Below, in pieces: positions 33,015 through 43,887 of a stretch of 64,000 nucleotides of DNA; within the stretch, counting starts at the first letter, position 1; each line of letters opens with the position of its first letter. This stretch comes from Arvicola amphibius (Eukaryota; Chordata; Mammalia; Rodentia; Cricetidae). The notes under the pieces are model-generated. The model was not told the DNA's origin and did not search any database. It saw only the letters and a list, made by a program, of their open reading frames with translations. The position numbers were made by a program, and so were the translations under genes. Location: positions 65,990,704 to 66,054,703 of the forward strand of contig NC_052055.2 in assembly GCF_903992535.2 (NCBI RefSeq), written 5' to 3'.

Positions 33015-33551
33015 TTAAATGAAAATCTGAAGCTTCTGGAAGATTCCAGAAGCTCTCAAACTTCCATGAGTGTCATCTGTAAGTGTATCTAAAAACTCCT
33101 CTGGAATCCTAATAGTTTCCATCTGTAACATCTCCTTGGGGTGGTAACTGTCATATGTTACCATCCCCTGGGTGAATAGCATATCCTCCCCTGTGCCTAT
33201 CTGTCTTAAACTCTGCAGAGTGTTATTTGTCATCGAGAGTGTCTTTCCACAGGCATAATCTGGGCGTTCAGATTCGCTAATCACTCTGTGTCTGCCCTGA
33301 GCAGCACTAAACTCGATGTAGCTTCCCTGGCTCAGCCGCGCTATTCTTCCCAACTTCACTGAGAACAACATGCCTTGACCCAAGTCATTACGGTTGTAAA
33401 TCACAACAGGCAAAATCCTACCATCTAACACATTCCCTCCAAAGGCGGAGGGCACATCACATGGTTCGCTCATTGTAATTTGAATCATTGTCCCAAGTAA
33501 AACTGCCAACGAGAATTCCCGTATCTTTCTTGGCTGGACCTCAGAATTCAT
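33015..33551 (-). CDS. Orphan ORF, 178 codons, function unknown
   Basis: I do not recognise this protein. It is the longest open frame in the window outside L1 and simple repeats. The ATG is at 33551, with A at -3; an in-frame TGA lies eight codons upstream and the stop is TAA at 33015-33017. The translation is not low-complexity. It has an amphipathic N-terminal part (FSLAVLLGTMIQITMSEP), a central stretch alternating hydrophobic and polar residues as in beta-strands (ILPVVIYNRNDLGQGMLFSV, then GRIARLSQGSYIEF), and a more polar C-terminal third. There are only two Cys and no signal peptide or membrane span. Base composition is somewhat richer in G+C than the flanks. There is no poly(A) tract after the stop and no TSD, so the sequence gives no direct sign of a processed copy, and no splice context is evident. 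Candidates are an old retrocopy, a captured viral gene, an exon with read-through, or chance. Coding status is uncertain. Confidence 0.35.
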   Translation of the reverse strand: MNSEVQPRKIREFSLAVLLGTMIQITMSEPCDVPSAFGGNVLDGRILPVVIYNRNDLGQGMLFSVKLGRIARLSQGSYIEFSAAQGRHRVISESERPDYACGKTLSMTNNTLQSLRQIGTGEDMLFTQGMVTYDSYHPKEMLQMETIRIPEEFLDTLTDDTHGSLRASGIFQKLQIFI

Positions 33552-34300
33552 TATGACTTGAGACTCCTCTTCTCAAAAGGCCCAGGATGATACATAACAA
33601 AATAGAAGTTTAGGGTTTGTTTTTAGGAGGCATAAGCTTGCTGGTAATTGTATAAACAGCAAAAACTACTTTAGAAATAAAATGCTCTGCATTTTTTTTT
33701 TAAAACTGAGAAAAATCATGTTAATTTCTTCCTTTTGAACATACCTTGGCAAGAATATTCTGATTTTATCCAATAAATATAGGTTCAGCCCATTTTCTCT
33801 GCAGACTTTTTTTCTCCTGCTAAATTTTCCTAAGTATAATGTGATATTGGCATTCTCAATGGAAACACTGTTTCTTTCTCTGGTCTCCTATAAGCTGTTT
33901 ATCATTTGCTTCTCGATGTCAGACAAAATTAATCTTCTAAAAACAGGTCCCACTCTAAGATGCTTTACAGCTAAAAGCTCCAGCAAGACTTTTTCACGTG
34001 TTCAGAACACCAGGCAAGCGCCCCAGGTGCCGTCACCTTGCTTGCAATACCTGCAGCAATGCCATCTGAGTAGCTTCACGGGCATAGAGGAAGCCTTTTT
34101 GTTGCATAAATCATTAAACCCTTTCAGAACCTTTTGCATGAGCAGAGATATTTTTAGAGTGTTTAGCATCAGTAACAATGAAAACTGGGATGACAGCATC
34201 TTAGGGATCTCAAATATCCTCAGCTATCATGTGTTAGGTGCTGACCACTGCTTCTCACAGAAGAACTTCTAAAAGAGTGAACATTTTAACACCCTTTCCT

Positions 34301-34302
<2 letters not shown>
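33552..34302. other. unplaced DNA
   Basis: A 143-codon frame at 33841-34272 (+) is open but Ser/Leu/Phe-rich with no recognisable domain. It partly overlaps a 65-codon antisense frame. Its proximity to the orphan ORF is noted; no shared promoter is visible. Confidence 0.35.
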
Positions 34303-34390
<88 letters not shown>

Positions 34391-34391
34391 T
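34303..34391. repeat. (CT)n(CA)n compound microsatellite
   Basis: About 32 CT units followed by about 12 CA units. The CT part is a perfect polypyrimidine mirror repeat of more than 60 bp, able to form intramolecular triplex (H-DNA); the CA part can form Z-DNA. Confidence 0.97.
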
Positions 34392-34802
34392 TATGACATT
34401 ACTTTTATAGCCAATTCTGCCCTTTTCTTACAGATACTATAACAAAGATTATAGCTTTCAAACTACTTATATTCAGTAGTTATAAGACAAATTATGTGAA
34501 CATATGTTATACATTAGGACTGACTTCAACTCGGTATATTTGACAATGGAAGATTCTGCTCAGTAATTGCTTTTTATTAGAAAATATAAGGTCTTATCAA
34601 AAAGAAGATAAATGAACCTTATGAAGATTTGTCTTTCTACTTCTAGCTGCTCAGGCCAAAACTCTTTGGAATCCTCCTTGATTTCTTTCCTTTTTTTCAT
34701 CCACACCCAACTATTGACAACCCTGACAGCCCTGATCTAATAAAGTCACAATCCAACTTTCTACCACAACAGACACAGCCCGCTTCAACCAAGCTTCTCA
34801 TA
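34392..34802. other. unplaced DNA
   Basis: No named repeat or gene seen. Confidence 0.4.
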
Positions 34803-35050
34803 GTTGACTTTCTAGTGCTGTGATAAAGACTGTGATCAAAAGCAGTTTAGAGAGGGTCGGAGGGGCCTATTTGGCTACCAAGTCACGGTCCATCACTGAG
34901 GGAAGCAGAGACCATGGAGGACCTGCTCACAAGCTTGCTCTCAGGGCTTGCTCAGTCTGCTTTCTTGTACAAGGCAGAACCGCCTGCCCCAGAACAGCTC
35001 TACCCACAAGGCGCTGTGGCCTCCCCATCTATCATTATCATAAAAATTGT
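34803..35050 (+). mobile_element. Old rodent interspersed repeat
   Basis: 'gactttctagtgctgtgata' opens it, then 'catcactgagggaagcagag' and 'gcttgctcagtctgctttct', parallel to 28195-28600. The 136-codon frame across it is not a gene. Confidence 0.55.
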
Positions 35051-35689
35051 CCCCTAGACTTGCCTAAAGGCCAGTGGGGTTTATCCTTTATATATCCTCA
35101 ATTGATAGTCTATAGTCTAAACCCCACAAAATTGACCTCTCAGATTCTTCTTTCAATCTTCTGTCATCCATTCTCCATCAAAAGTCACAGTGCCCTTTTA
35201 AAAAGCTCACTCATAAGCCCTAGTGGATAAAGTGTTATTGTTGTTTTGATAAATGGACTTGTTATCAAAGTGCCTTCTAAATACTTATGTTTATGTCCAG
35301 AGATCAGGGCTGCTCAAACTTGGTCAGCGAGCTTCTGCAGTGTGCAGCAGCCAATGAAGAAACCTGTAACTGGGTGAAGTGCTGAGAATAAGTAACTGTT
35401 GAATGCTCAGCCATCAGTAGAGCATCTATATCACGCATCCAGTCCCCTCACTAAGCATCAGGGAGCATTGTAAAAGAGACAAAACCACAAAACAAAACAG
35501 TAATGAGCTAGAGGATGGGGGATGGGAAGGAGTCCTGGGAAATGCCATCACCTGGACATGATGTGGCTGTTTTACTCAAGAACTCATTACAGTTATTAAC
35601 ACCATACACAATATGGTGACCTTCACGAGCTCCAGCCAATAAGATAGTGAATACTTTAGCAGCTAACATTAATTGAACAATGCTCTCTG
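35051..35689. other. unplaced DNA
   Basis: No named repeat or gene seen. Confidence 0.4.
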
Positions 35690-35818
35690 TGCCTGGAAAA
35701 GCGAGTTTATCCCTCAGTTGATTCTTTCAGGAAGCACCTCACAGGTATACTCAGAAGTGTGTCTCCTAATTGATTCCAGATACCTTCAAGATGACAATCA
35801 AGATTAACCATCACACAT
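35690..35818 (+). mobile_element. Old rodent repeat 3' fragment
   Basis: 'gaagcacctcacaggtatac' and 'aagtgtgtctcctaattgat' lead to 'gattaaccatcacacatagc', the usual end of the class that also supplies 34803-35050. The two may be parts of one element with an unrelated or decayed middle. Confidence 0.45.
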
Positions 35819-36139
35819 AGCAAATACAACTAAATCCCCACGAAGCTTGTAATCATCCTTTATAGTCATCTCTGCTCTACTAGATTGTCTTGGCATGGAA
35901 AGAGTTAACCCTCTTTGGCTGCAGAGTTTGGAACCAACCCAACCTAGCCCAGCAGCTTCCCAGAGAGACCATGAAACAGAAGCCCCAAATGAAATGCCTA
36001 GCCAGTTGTTCAGTGACAAATACGAGATAGGAAGAAATGAGCATAGATTATTCTGCCTTCATCCACTGAGAGTTTTGAAGTCCCGATATTCAAACAGTCT
36101 CTCTGCAATTGTTCTCAGTGTCTGGCTGTTATAGTTGGA
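35819..36139. other. unplaced DNA
   Basis: Two antisense-overlapping frames of 71 and 79 codons; no motif. Confidence 0.4.
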
Positions 36140-36430
36140 TCTAGTGTACTCAGTTTCATGGGTTTAAGACTGAGCCACCAGTCTGAGATACTGTTGGGAG
36201 GTTGTGAAGACTTTAGGAAACAGAAGCTAGTGGAAGAAAATCAGATCACTGGGGGTGTGCCCTTGAAAGAAATGTTGAGACCCAAGACTTTATCTTTCTC
36301 CTATTTCTTCATGACCACCAAAGGCGAGCAGCTTTCTCCACTATGGATTCTTTATCATAATAGGTATTTTGTCACCGGCCCAGAAATAACAGAACCAGCC
36401 AGCTATGAACTAGATCGTGTCCTGATACAC
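36140..36430 (+). mobile_element. Possible old interspersed repeat
   Basis: 'gggggtgtgcccttgaaaga', 'cttcatgaccaccaaaggcg' and 'agcagctttctccactatgg' follow the order of a common mammalian/rodent repeat 3' part. The 95-codon frame at 36158-36445 is therefore discounted. Confidence 0.4.
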
Positions 36431-36628
36431 CGGTTGATGATATAGATATACTTTGAAATAATGGTAATGATAACATCAAATGATGATAATTTACAAAATA
36501 TTTTATAAATAAATATCTAAAACATAAAGATACTGTGCAATTTTTCCAATGATGTTTAAATTTAAGCAATATTCCATCCATTATTTTAAATAATTACAGC
36601 AAACAGGTAAAGGAATATTTGTGTTGTT

Positions 36629-36846
36629 GAGACAGGGTTTCACTATGTAGCTCAGGCTGGCCTCACAGTGTGGCTCAGGCTGGCCTCACTATGTAGCTCA
36701 GCCTGGCCTCACTATGTGGCTCAGGCTGGCCTCACTATGTAGCTCATGCTGGCCTCACTGTGTGGCTCAGGCTGGCCTTGAACCTGTGCCTTTCCTGCTT
36801 CAGTGTCCCAAGGGCTGGAGTTATAAGTGTGAGTCACCATGTTGAA
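36629..36846 (-). mobile_element. B1 SINE with internal 23-bp tandem expansion
   Basis: A minus-strand B1: 'gagacagggtttcactatgt' at its left (3') side and 'ggctggagttataagtgtga' at its right. The internal 23-bp segment normally present once is repeated six times at 36643-36780. Units alternate TAGCTC and TGGCTC versions, so the real period is a 46-bp dimer repeated three times. Confidence 0.93.
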
Positions 36847-37016
36847 TATGAAGTTTGCTCTTAAAAGCAAAGCGTAAAAAGGAGATGCATGGCTACAGAA
36901 ACCCTGATTTCTTCTGCTTTGCTGAATATTGAGGTGCTGTGTACAAAACAATGCAGCATAAGCCGAGTAGGGACTTTAGTCAAGATAGTTCAAAACAATT
37001 CTTTTCTGGTTTATTT

Positions 37017-38378
37017 CTTAATTTAATTTTTTTTATTCATTTTACATACCAATCACAGTTCCTCCTCCCACTCCTCCCAGCATCCCCTTCCCCTACCATC
37101 CACTCCTCTGAAAGGGTAAAGCCTGCAATGGGGTGTCAACAAAGCCTGGCACATTAAGTTGAGGCAGAACCAATCCCCTCCCTACTGCATCAAGGCTGAG
37201 AAAGGCATTCCACAATAGGGACTAGGCTCCAAAAAGCCAGCTCACGCACCAGAGAGAGATCCTGGTCCTATTGCCAGGGGATCCCTCAAGCAGACCAAGC
37301 TACACAACTGTCACCCCAATATAGGGAGCCTAGCTCAGTCCCATGCAGGTTCCCCAGCTACCAGTCTAGAGTTGACGAGTTACCACGAACTTGGTTCAGC
37401 TGTCTCTGTGGATTTACACATCATGATCCTGACCTCCTTATAAGCCAACACTCTTTGACTAGATTCTCGGAGTTAGGCCTAGTTCTTAGTTGTGGGTCTC
37501 TGCAACTGCTTCTATCAGTTACGAGATGAAGGCTCTGTGATGATAGTTGAGGAAGTCACTAATCTGATTACCAGGGAAGGTCAGTTCAGGCACCCTGTCT
37601 ACTAGTCTACTATTGCTAGGAGTCTTAGATGGGGCCATATTTGTGGATTCCTAAAAATTTCCCTAGCACCAGGTTTCTCCCTAACCCCATAATGGTTCCC
37701 TCTATCAAGATATCTCTTTCATTGCTCTCCCACTCTGTCTGTCCCTCCCTCAGCTTGGCCATTCCATTTTCTCATGTTCTCATCCCCTATCTCCTTATTT
37801 CTAGAGCTCCCTACTCCCAGTTTACCCAGGAGATCTCATCTACTTCCCCTTCATGAGGCATCCCTCTTAGGGTCCTCTTTCTCACCTAGCTTCTCTGGGG
37901 CTGTGGATTATAGTCTGGTTTCCTTTGCTTTACAGCTAGTATCCACTTATGAGTGAGGTCATACTGTGTTTGTCTTTCTGGGTCTGGGTTACCACACTTA
38001 GGATGGTTACTTTTTCTAGTTCTACCCATTTGCCTGCAAATTTCCAGATGTCATTGTTTTTTTGCAGCGGAGTAATACTCCATTGAGTAAATGTACCACA
38101 TTTTCTTTATCCTTTCTTTGGTTAAGGGGCATCTTAGCTGCTTCCAGGTTCTGGCTATTAAAAATAATACTGCTATGGACATAGTTGAAGAGGTGTCCTT
38201 ATGATAAAATTGAGCACTCTTTGTGTAAATGCCCAAGAGTGGTATCTCTGGGTCTTAAGGTACATTGATTCTCAATTTTTTAAGAAATCACCATACTGAT
38301 TTCTAAACTGCTTGTACAAGTTTGCAGCCCCACCAGCACTGGAGGAGTGTTCCCTTTACTCCACATCTTCTCCATCAT
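37017..38378 (-). mobile_element. Old L1 (host of the nest), part 1: 3'UTR and ORF2 end
   Basis: Minus-strand L1. T-rich 3' tail at about 37017-37037, a roughly 900-bp 3'UTR of a different type from the other L1s here, the ORF2 stop TAG at 37936-37938, and the ORF2 C-terminal region to 38378. Many stops and indels; older than the copies at 16.6 and 60.3 kb. Confidence 0.9.
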
Positions 38379-38631
38379 TGCTGTGGAGAAGAAGCCAATA
38401 GCCTTTAAGATACCAGCCCACTTGGGCATGGTCTCTTACAGTTTAAAAAGCAGTGGGAACTTGGTGCCCGCTCTCTTGCTTCTGGCTCCCATTCCAGCTG
38501 CTAGACTCTGTTTCCTGTTTGCGCTCAAAGGACTGTTGTTTAGGACAGTGATCTGTAAGTTTTCTCCTTAAATAAATAACCCTTTTATTATCAATAATTC
38601 TTAACGGGTGTGCGATTGTTTTATGGTATCA
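38379..38631 (+). mobile_element. Solo LTR inside the L1 (nest insertion 1)
   Basis: 253-bp LTR opening TGCTGTGGAG and ending GGTATCA, with 6-bp TSD CATCAT / CAACAT (one mismatch) at 38373-38378 and 38632-38637. Carries TTAAATAAATAACC as poly(A) signal, like the LTRs at 44637 and 46313, which also open TGCTGT. It cleanly splits the L1 sequence. Confidence 0.88.
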
Positions 38632-39562
38632 CAACATAAGCTGTCATTTGGTGTTTTTGAGTTTAACCATTCTGATAGGTGTAAGATGCTAACTCAGAGT
38701 TGTTTTGATTTGCCTTTCCCTGATGGCGAAGGATGTTGAACATTTTCTTATGTCTTTCAGCCATTTGAGATTCTTCTGTTCAGAATTCTTTCTTTAATTC
38801 TGTACCCCACTTTTAAATTGGATTATTTGGAATTTTGATGTTTAATCTTTTGAGTTTTTTTATATATTTTGGAGAACAGCCCTCTGTCAGATGTAGGGTT
38901 GGTGAAGATCTTTTCCCATTCAGCAGGCAGCTGTTTTGTATTCTTGACTGTGTCCTTTACTTTATAGAAGCTTCTCAGTTTCTGGTTCCATTTATTTATT
39001 GTTGCTTTTAGTGTCTGTGCTACTGGGGTTATATTTAAGAAGTGGCCTCCTGTGCCCATGCATTGAAGGCTACTTCCCATTTTCTCTTCTATCAAGTTCA
39101 GTGTAGTCGGTCAGATTTATATTAAGGTCTTTGATCCACTTGGACTTGAGTTTTGTACATGACAGTAGATGTGGTCTATTTTCATTCTTCTACATGTTTT
39201 GCCAGCACCATTTGTTGAAGATACTTTCTTTTTCCCATTGTATAATTTTAGCTTCTTTGTCAGGTGTTCATAGGTGTGTGGATTAATACTATGGTCTTCA
39301 ATTTGATTTATTGGTCCACATGTCTTTTTTATGTCAATACCAAACCATTTTTATTAATATAGCTCTATAGTATAGTTTAAAGTTGTGGATGGTGATGCCT
39401 CCAGAAGTTCCTTTTTTGTACAGGATTATTTTAGCTAACCTGGGCTTTTTGTTTTACCATATAAAGTTGAGTATTGTTCTTTTGAGGTCTGTGAAAATTT
39501 TTACTGGGATTTTGATAGGGATTACAATTAATCTGTAAATTGCTTTTGGTAAGATTGTCATG
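38632..39562 (-). mobile_element. Old L1, part 2: ORF2 C-terminal region
   Basis: Continues part 1 without loss across the LTR TSD. The minus frame at 38823-39095 translates to the L1 segment with EEKMGSSLQ and WEKIFTNP. It ends at the TSD of the next insertion, at the segment equivalent to 'cagattcaatgcaatcccta' of ORF2. Confidence 0.9.
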
Positions 39563-39824
39563 TGAAGCAGAATACATCAGATGGAGGGGGTGCTAAAAAA
39601 AGGAATCCCACACTAGATCCAAATAGGATATACTAAGGTTTTCTTTTATTAAAAGGGAAACTCATGGATCACAACAAGGAAACAAGAATGGGGTCCAACA
39701 TCCAGGTGTGGTGTTTGGGAAGAAAGGGGGCAAGAGAGAAGTATCACAGCTTTTTGGTACCCAAAGCCATGTCCCAACCTGGTCCAATTTTCATAGGCCA
39801 TTAGCTGAAGGAGGTTACCCATCA
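39563..39824 (-). repeat. 3' LTR of copy 1
   Basis: 262 bp. On the minus strand it opens TGATGGGTAACC and ends TCTGCTTCA. Contains TTTTAATAAAAGAAAACC (poly(A) signal region) and 'gtgtgggattcct'. By eye it aligns end to end with 41407-41661, with substitutions and small indels. Confidence 0.9.
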
Positions 39825-41386
39825 TCTTCCCCTTTGTCTAAATATGAGAGCTCCAAACCCAATATAAAACTTTTGAACAGTTATCAAGTATAAAAATTAG
39901 AATTACAACCAGCAAAACAACATTAATCAAGGAGCATATGCTAAATTTTCTATTATTCTGTCCTAAGGAGTCTAAGTCTTGTATTAGAAATGGCTTGGTT
40001 AAATCATTAGAGGAATGTAAGTATGACTATCTAATTTTCAACCATATCAAAGGCCTGAGAAGGGAGATAATATTACTTGAATAGGCAGGAAGTGCAATCA
40101 AGCAGCTTCCAAAATGTGCAGTAGATGACAGAGATAACTGGCTACCTGGGAAATCACTCAATGTCTCATTTGTAACATTGGAGCAACCAACTTTGGCTAA
40201 GGCCTAGAATAAGTGACAGACCATTTTTAGAGGCAGGAAAAAATTTCAAAACTGTCTTACCCCATCTTGGCAAGATTTGGTAAGTTTTTTTCTTGTATTC
40301 TGCTTGTCCAGTCCAGGCACCATGCATTGTATCAGTGGTAGAGACATGGGCAGTTCCTTGCCCAGAGGCCAGTTTTGCCATGAAGTAAACAAGCCCCAAT
40401 TGGAGTATCTTCGGTGCTCAATATTCTCTCAGGAATAGATCGGTGGTGTCAGGAGCAATCATGTCTCATGTCAACAGAATCCTAAGTTATTTTTTATGGT
40501 TCTTTGAAGTGGTTGAAGATTACCTATCTATGCAGAATACAATCTCTATGTATCTAAAGAACATGATTAGTCTAATTACAAGAATGACAAACATGAATGA
40601 CTTTGACTTATAATACTTAATGCCTATACAACTTAAAGACTAAGACTTCATAGTAGAATAAACAACTGTGTAGCAAATGAGGACAATGACCTCAAATTGT
40701 AAATAATGTATAAGTATCTTGATCAGAGGTAGAAATGTATAATGCAACATGATAAATATATCCTAAAATTGTATCAATATACAAAATGTCTTAAACAGAG
40801 GTAGAAACATGCATGCATACTATCTGACAAAATAACTTTACATGGGTGTATAAATATTGCAAACAAAAATAGGACATATTCAAAATAACAAATATAATTT
40901 GAATCTATAAATCTATACTAAAGTTAATTGTAAATAATAGCTCACAAGTATTCACTCTGTTACTCAATATTATTATTATTAGTGTGAGTAAGCACACACT
41001 AATCTACCTATTATCCCATTCAATTTTCCCCCTTTTTAAAGAGATCTCTGAGCCTACATAATTTCCACTCCAACCCCAAACTGTATACCAGTAATAATCA
41101 ACCCGTAAATAATGTCCTTAACTCTGAGGACAAACTTTGTTGGGAGGAGGGCCATCATCTTCTAAAATTACTTCCAGCTGTCATGGGAGTGATGTTCTTT
41201 CTATGGGATCCTGTAAAACTAAAATGATGGTTAAGCTTCAAGATTACCATCTGGTATAATTGCAAATGATCTCTAAGTAGTCAATAGGGTTTTTTTCTGA
41301 AGTTCTTATTTGGAACTCTGGCCAGAATGTTGTAAGGTGGGTGAGAAATGTGCCAGAGGAACACAGCCACAGCAAGCATAAACTCA

Positions 41387-41404
41387 TTCCCATGTTGGGC
41401 ACCA
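41387..41404 (-). promoter_or_regulatory. tRNA-Lys-type primer-binding site
   Basis: Minus-strand TGGTGCCCAACATGGGAA lies two bases inside the 5' LTR. The known lysine(1,2) site shares TGG-GCCCAAC-TGGG with it. Its position and orientation identify 41407-41661 as the 5' LTR. Confidence 0.8.
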
Positions 41405-41406
41405 GT

Positions 41407-41661
41407 TAGAGCAGAATGCGTCAGATGTGGGGGGGCACAAATAAAGGAATCCCACATTAGCTCTGAAGGGTATACTAAGGTTTATTAAAAGGCAAACTCA
41501 CGGGTCACAACAAGGAAATAGGAATGGGGTCCAACATCCAAGTATGGTGCACTGAAAGAAAAGGGGCAAAAGGGCAGGACTGTGGCATTTTGGTACCCAA
41601 AGCCACACCCCAACCTGGTCCAGCCTCTCAAAGGTCATTGGTTGAAAAAGGTTCCCCATCA
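41407..41661 (-). repeat. 5' LTR of copy 1
   Basis: 255 bp, opening TGATGGGGAACC and ending TTCTGCTCTA on the minus strand; the final CA has mutated to TA. Carries TTTTAATAAACC and 'gtgggattcctttatttgtg'. Confidence 0.9.
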
Positions 41662-41951
41662 GCCATGTTTAATATGATGATCTTACCTATCCAAGAGCAT
41701 GGGTGATCTTTCCATTTTTCTGATATCTTCTTCAATTTCTTTCTAAAGTTCTTGTCATACACACTTGTTTGGTTAAAGTTACCCCAAGGTATTTAATATT
41801 ATTTGTGGCTATTGTAAAGGGTAATGTTTCACTGATTTCTTTCTTGGCCTGTATATCATTTGTATAAAGGAGGGCTACTGATTTTTTTGAGTTAATCTTT
41901 CATTTTGTTATATCACTGAAGGTATTTATCAGCTGAAAGAGTTCCCTAGTA
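41662..41951 (-). mobile_element. Old L1, part 3: reverse transcriptase/thumb region
   Basis: Resumes the same L1 directly at the TSD; minus-strand translation gives the segment before and after LPCSWIGRIN-like sequence. It ends at the SINE insertion point. Confidence 0.88.
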
Positions 41952-42055
41952 GCCAGTTGTGGTGACGCACACTGGTAGGATTTGCTGAAGGAGGCAGAGG
42001 CAGGAGGATTATGAGTTTAAGGCCAACCTGGGCTGTTAATTTTTTTATTAAAAAA
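41952..42055 (+). mobile_element. B1-type SINE in L1 (nest insertion 3)
   Basis: 'agccagttgtggtgacgcac' opens it and 'tgagtttaaggccaacctgg' follows, then a T/A-rich tail. A roughly 15-bp TSD, AAAGAGTTCC(C/T)TAG, is present at about 41937-41950 and 42056-42069. Its length and A-rich tail are the mark of L1-driven insertion. Confidence 0.85.
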
Positions 42056-43155
42056 AAGAGTTCCTTAGTAGAATTTTCATGATCACTTATATATACTATC
42101 ATATCATCTACAAATAGCAAAAGTTTGATTTCTTCCTTTCCAATTTGTATCCCCTTGATCTCTTTTTGTTGTTTTGTTGCTGTGGCCAGAACTTCTAGTA
42201 CTATATTGACTAGACATAGAGAGAGTGGATAGCCTTGTCTTGGCCCTGATTTTTGTAGAATTGCTTTGAGTTTCTCTCCATTTAATCTGATGTTGACTGT
42301 TGGGTTGCTGTATATTGTGTTTATTATGTTTAGGTATGTTCCCTATATCCCTGATCTACCCAAGACCTTTATCATAAAGGAGTGTTGGATTTTGACAAGG
42401 TTTTTTTTTAAGCATGTAATGAGATATGTTTATTTTTCTTTCAGTTTGCTTATATGGTGAATTACATTCACAGATTTTTATATGTTGAACCATCTCTGCA
42501 TCTCTAGGGTGAAGCCTACTTGATCGTGGTGGGTGATTTTTTTATGTGTTCTTTGATTATGTTTGCCAGCATTTTATTGAGTATTTTTGCATCTATGTTC
42601 ATGAGGAAGACTGGTCTGTAATTCTCTTTGTTGCATCTTTGTGTGGTTTGGGTATCAGAGTAACTGTAGTCTCATAAAAGGAGTTTTGCAATGTTCCTTC
42701 TATTTCTACCATGTGGAATACTTTCAGAAGTATTGGTATTATCTCTTATTTGAAATTCTGTAGAAGTTTGTGCTGAAATCATCTGGCCCTGGTTTTGATT
42801 TTTATTGTTGTTGTTTTATTTTTTGTTCTTTGTTTTTGTTTTTTTAACTAGGGAGATTTCTAATGACTGATTCTATATCCTTAGGGGGTTATAGGTCTAT
42901 TTAAATTGCTTATCTAGTCTTGATTTAATTTTTGTAAGTTGTATCTATCCAGAAATTGACTACTTCTTTTAAATTTTTCAATTTTAGAGTTCATGTTTTT
43001 AAAGTATGACCTGATGATTCTCTGGGTTTTCTCAATGTCTGTTATTATGTCCCTTTTTTTGTTTCTAATTTTGTTAATTTTTATATTATTTCTCTGTCCT
43101 TGGGCTAGTTTGGATAAGGGTATGTCTATCTTTTTTATTTTCTCAAAGAACCAAC
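42056..43155 (-). mobile_element. Old L1, part 4: reverse transcriptase
   Basis: Minus-strand translation near 42060-42120 gives LLFVDDMIVYISDHENS, the catalytic loop (Val-Asp-Asp where younger copies have Ala-Asp-Asp). Further right come the GTRQGCPL-equivalent and the palm and finger regions, broken by indels. Confidence 0.9.
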
Positions 43156-43887
43156 TATAGTGACATTTTAATCATATGTTAATAAATAAAGCTTGCCTGA
43201 AGTTCAGAGAGTAAAACAGCTCCACTGGTTAGTCTTACAGACCAGGCAGTGGTGACACACACCTTTAATACCAGTAGTCACACTAGTTTGCCATAGAAAA
43301 TGGGTGGTCCATGCCTTTAATCCCATTAGTGTGTGTCCTAGAGAGGATTATAAGACAGGAGGAAACAGCTCTCAAATGCAGTCTCATTGAGAGATTCCTG
43401 GAGGCAGCATCGCCATTTTCAAACTGAGGTCATGGTAAGAGCCAGTGGCTGACTGCTTTGCTTTTCTGACCTTCAGGTTGAAGCCCAATTTCTCTCTCTG
43501 AGTTTTTAACTATTCATGCTTCATTTGATCCCAGGTGCTGTGGGATAATGCTTTTGTCACTCATATTGGTTTTAATAAAACACTGATTGGCCAGTAGTCA
43601 GGCAGGAAGTTTAGGCAAGGTGACCAGACTAGAAGAATTCTAGGAAGAGGAAAGGCTCAGTCTTCAGTCACCACCCAGATGCAGAGGAAGTCTGATGAAA
43701 ATGCTGCACTGAGAAAAGGTACCAAGCCACGTGGCTACACATAGACAAGAATTATGGGTTAATTTCAATTGTAAGAGATAGCTAATAATAAGCCTGAGCT
43801 AATAGACCAAACAGTTTATAATTGTTATAAGCCTCTCTTTGGGGCTGAATGGCTGTGGGACCAAGCAGGACAGAAACTTTGTCTACA
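43156..43887 (+). mobile_element. Compound LTR insertion bracketed by one TSD (nest insertion 4)
   Basis: 732 bp with a perfect 6-bp TSD ACCAAC at 43150-43155 and 43888-43893. The left part (43156-43535) opens TATAGTGACATTTTAATC, has TAATAAATAAAGC early, and carries a B1-like tract 'aggcagtggtgacacacacc'. The right part (43536-43887) opens TGCTGTGGGATAATG and ends GTCTACA, with 'ctgattggccagtagtcagg' and other LTR marks. Either the second LTR landed in the first near its end, or this is one long LTR family. Confidence 0.75.

Larger units (their letters stand above)
39563..41661 (-). mobile_element. Two-LTR non-autonomous ERV, copy 1 (nest insertion 2)
   Basis: 2099 bp in minus orientation. 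The 5' LTR is 41407-41661 and the 3' LTR 39563-39824; TSD is GTCATG / GCCATG at 39557-39562 and 41662-41667. Just inside the 5' LTR, at 41404-41387 on the minus strand, TGGTGCCCAACATGGGAA closely matches a tRNA-Lys(1,2)-type primer-binding site. A polypurine tract, AAAGGGGAAGA, abuts the 3' LTR at 39825-39836. The 1582-bp interior has no frame above 77 codons and no gag, pol, pro or env signature. Such an element would depend on proteins of another class II retrovirus. Confidence 0.9.

Noticed and set aside
34820..35230. 136-codon plus frame
   Set aside because: Mostly within an old rodent interspersed repeat.
36643..36780. CRISPR-like regular repeats
   Set aside because: Units abut with no spacers and lie inside a B1 SINE in a mammalian sequence.
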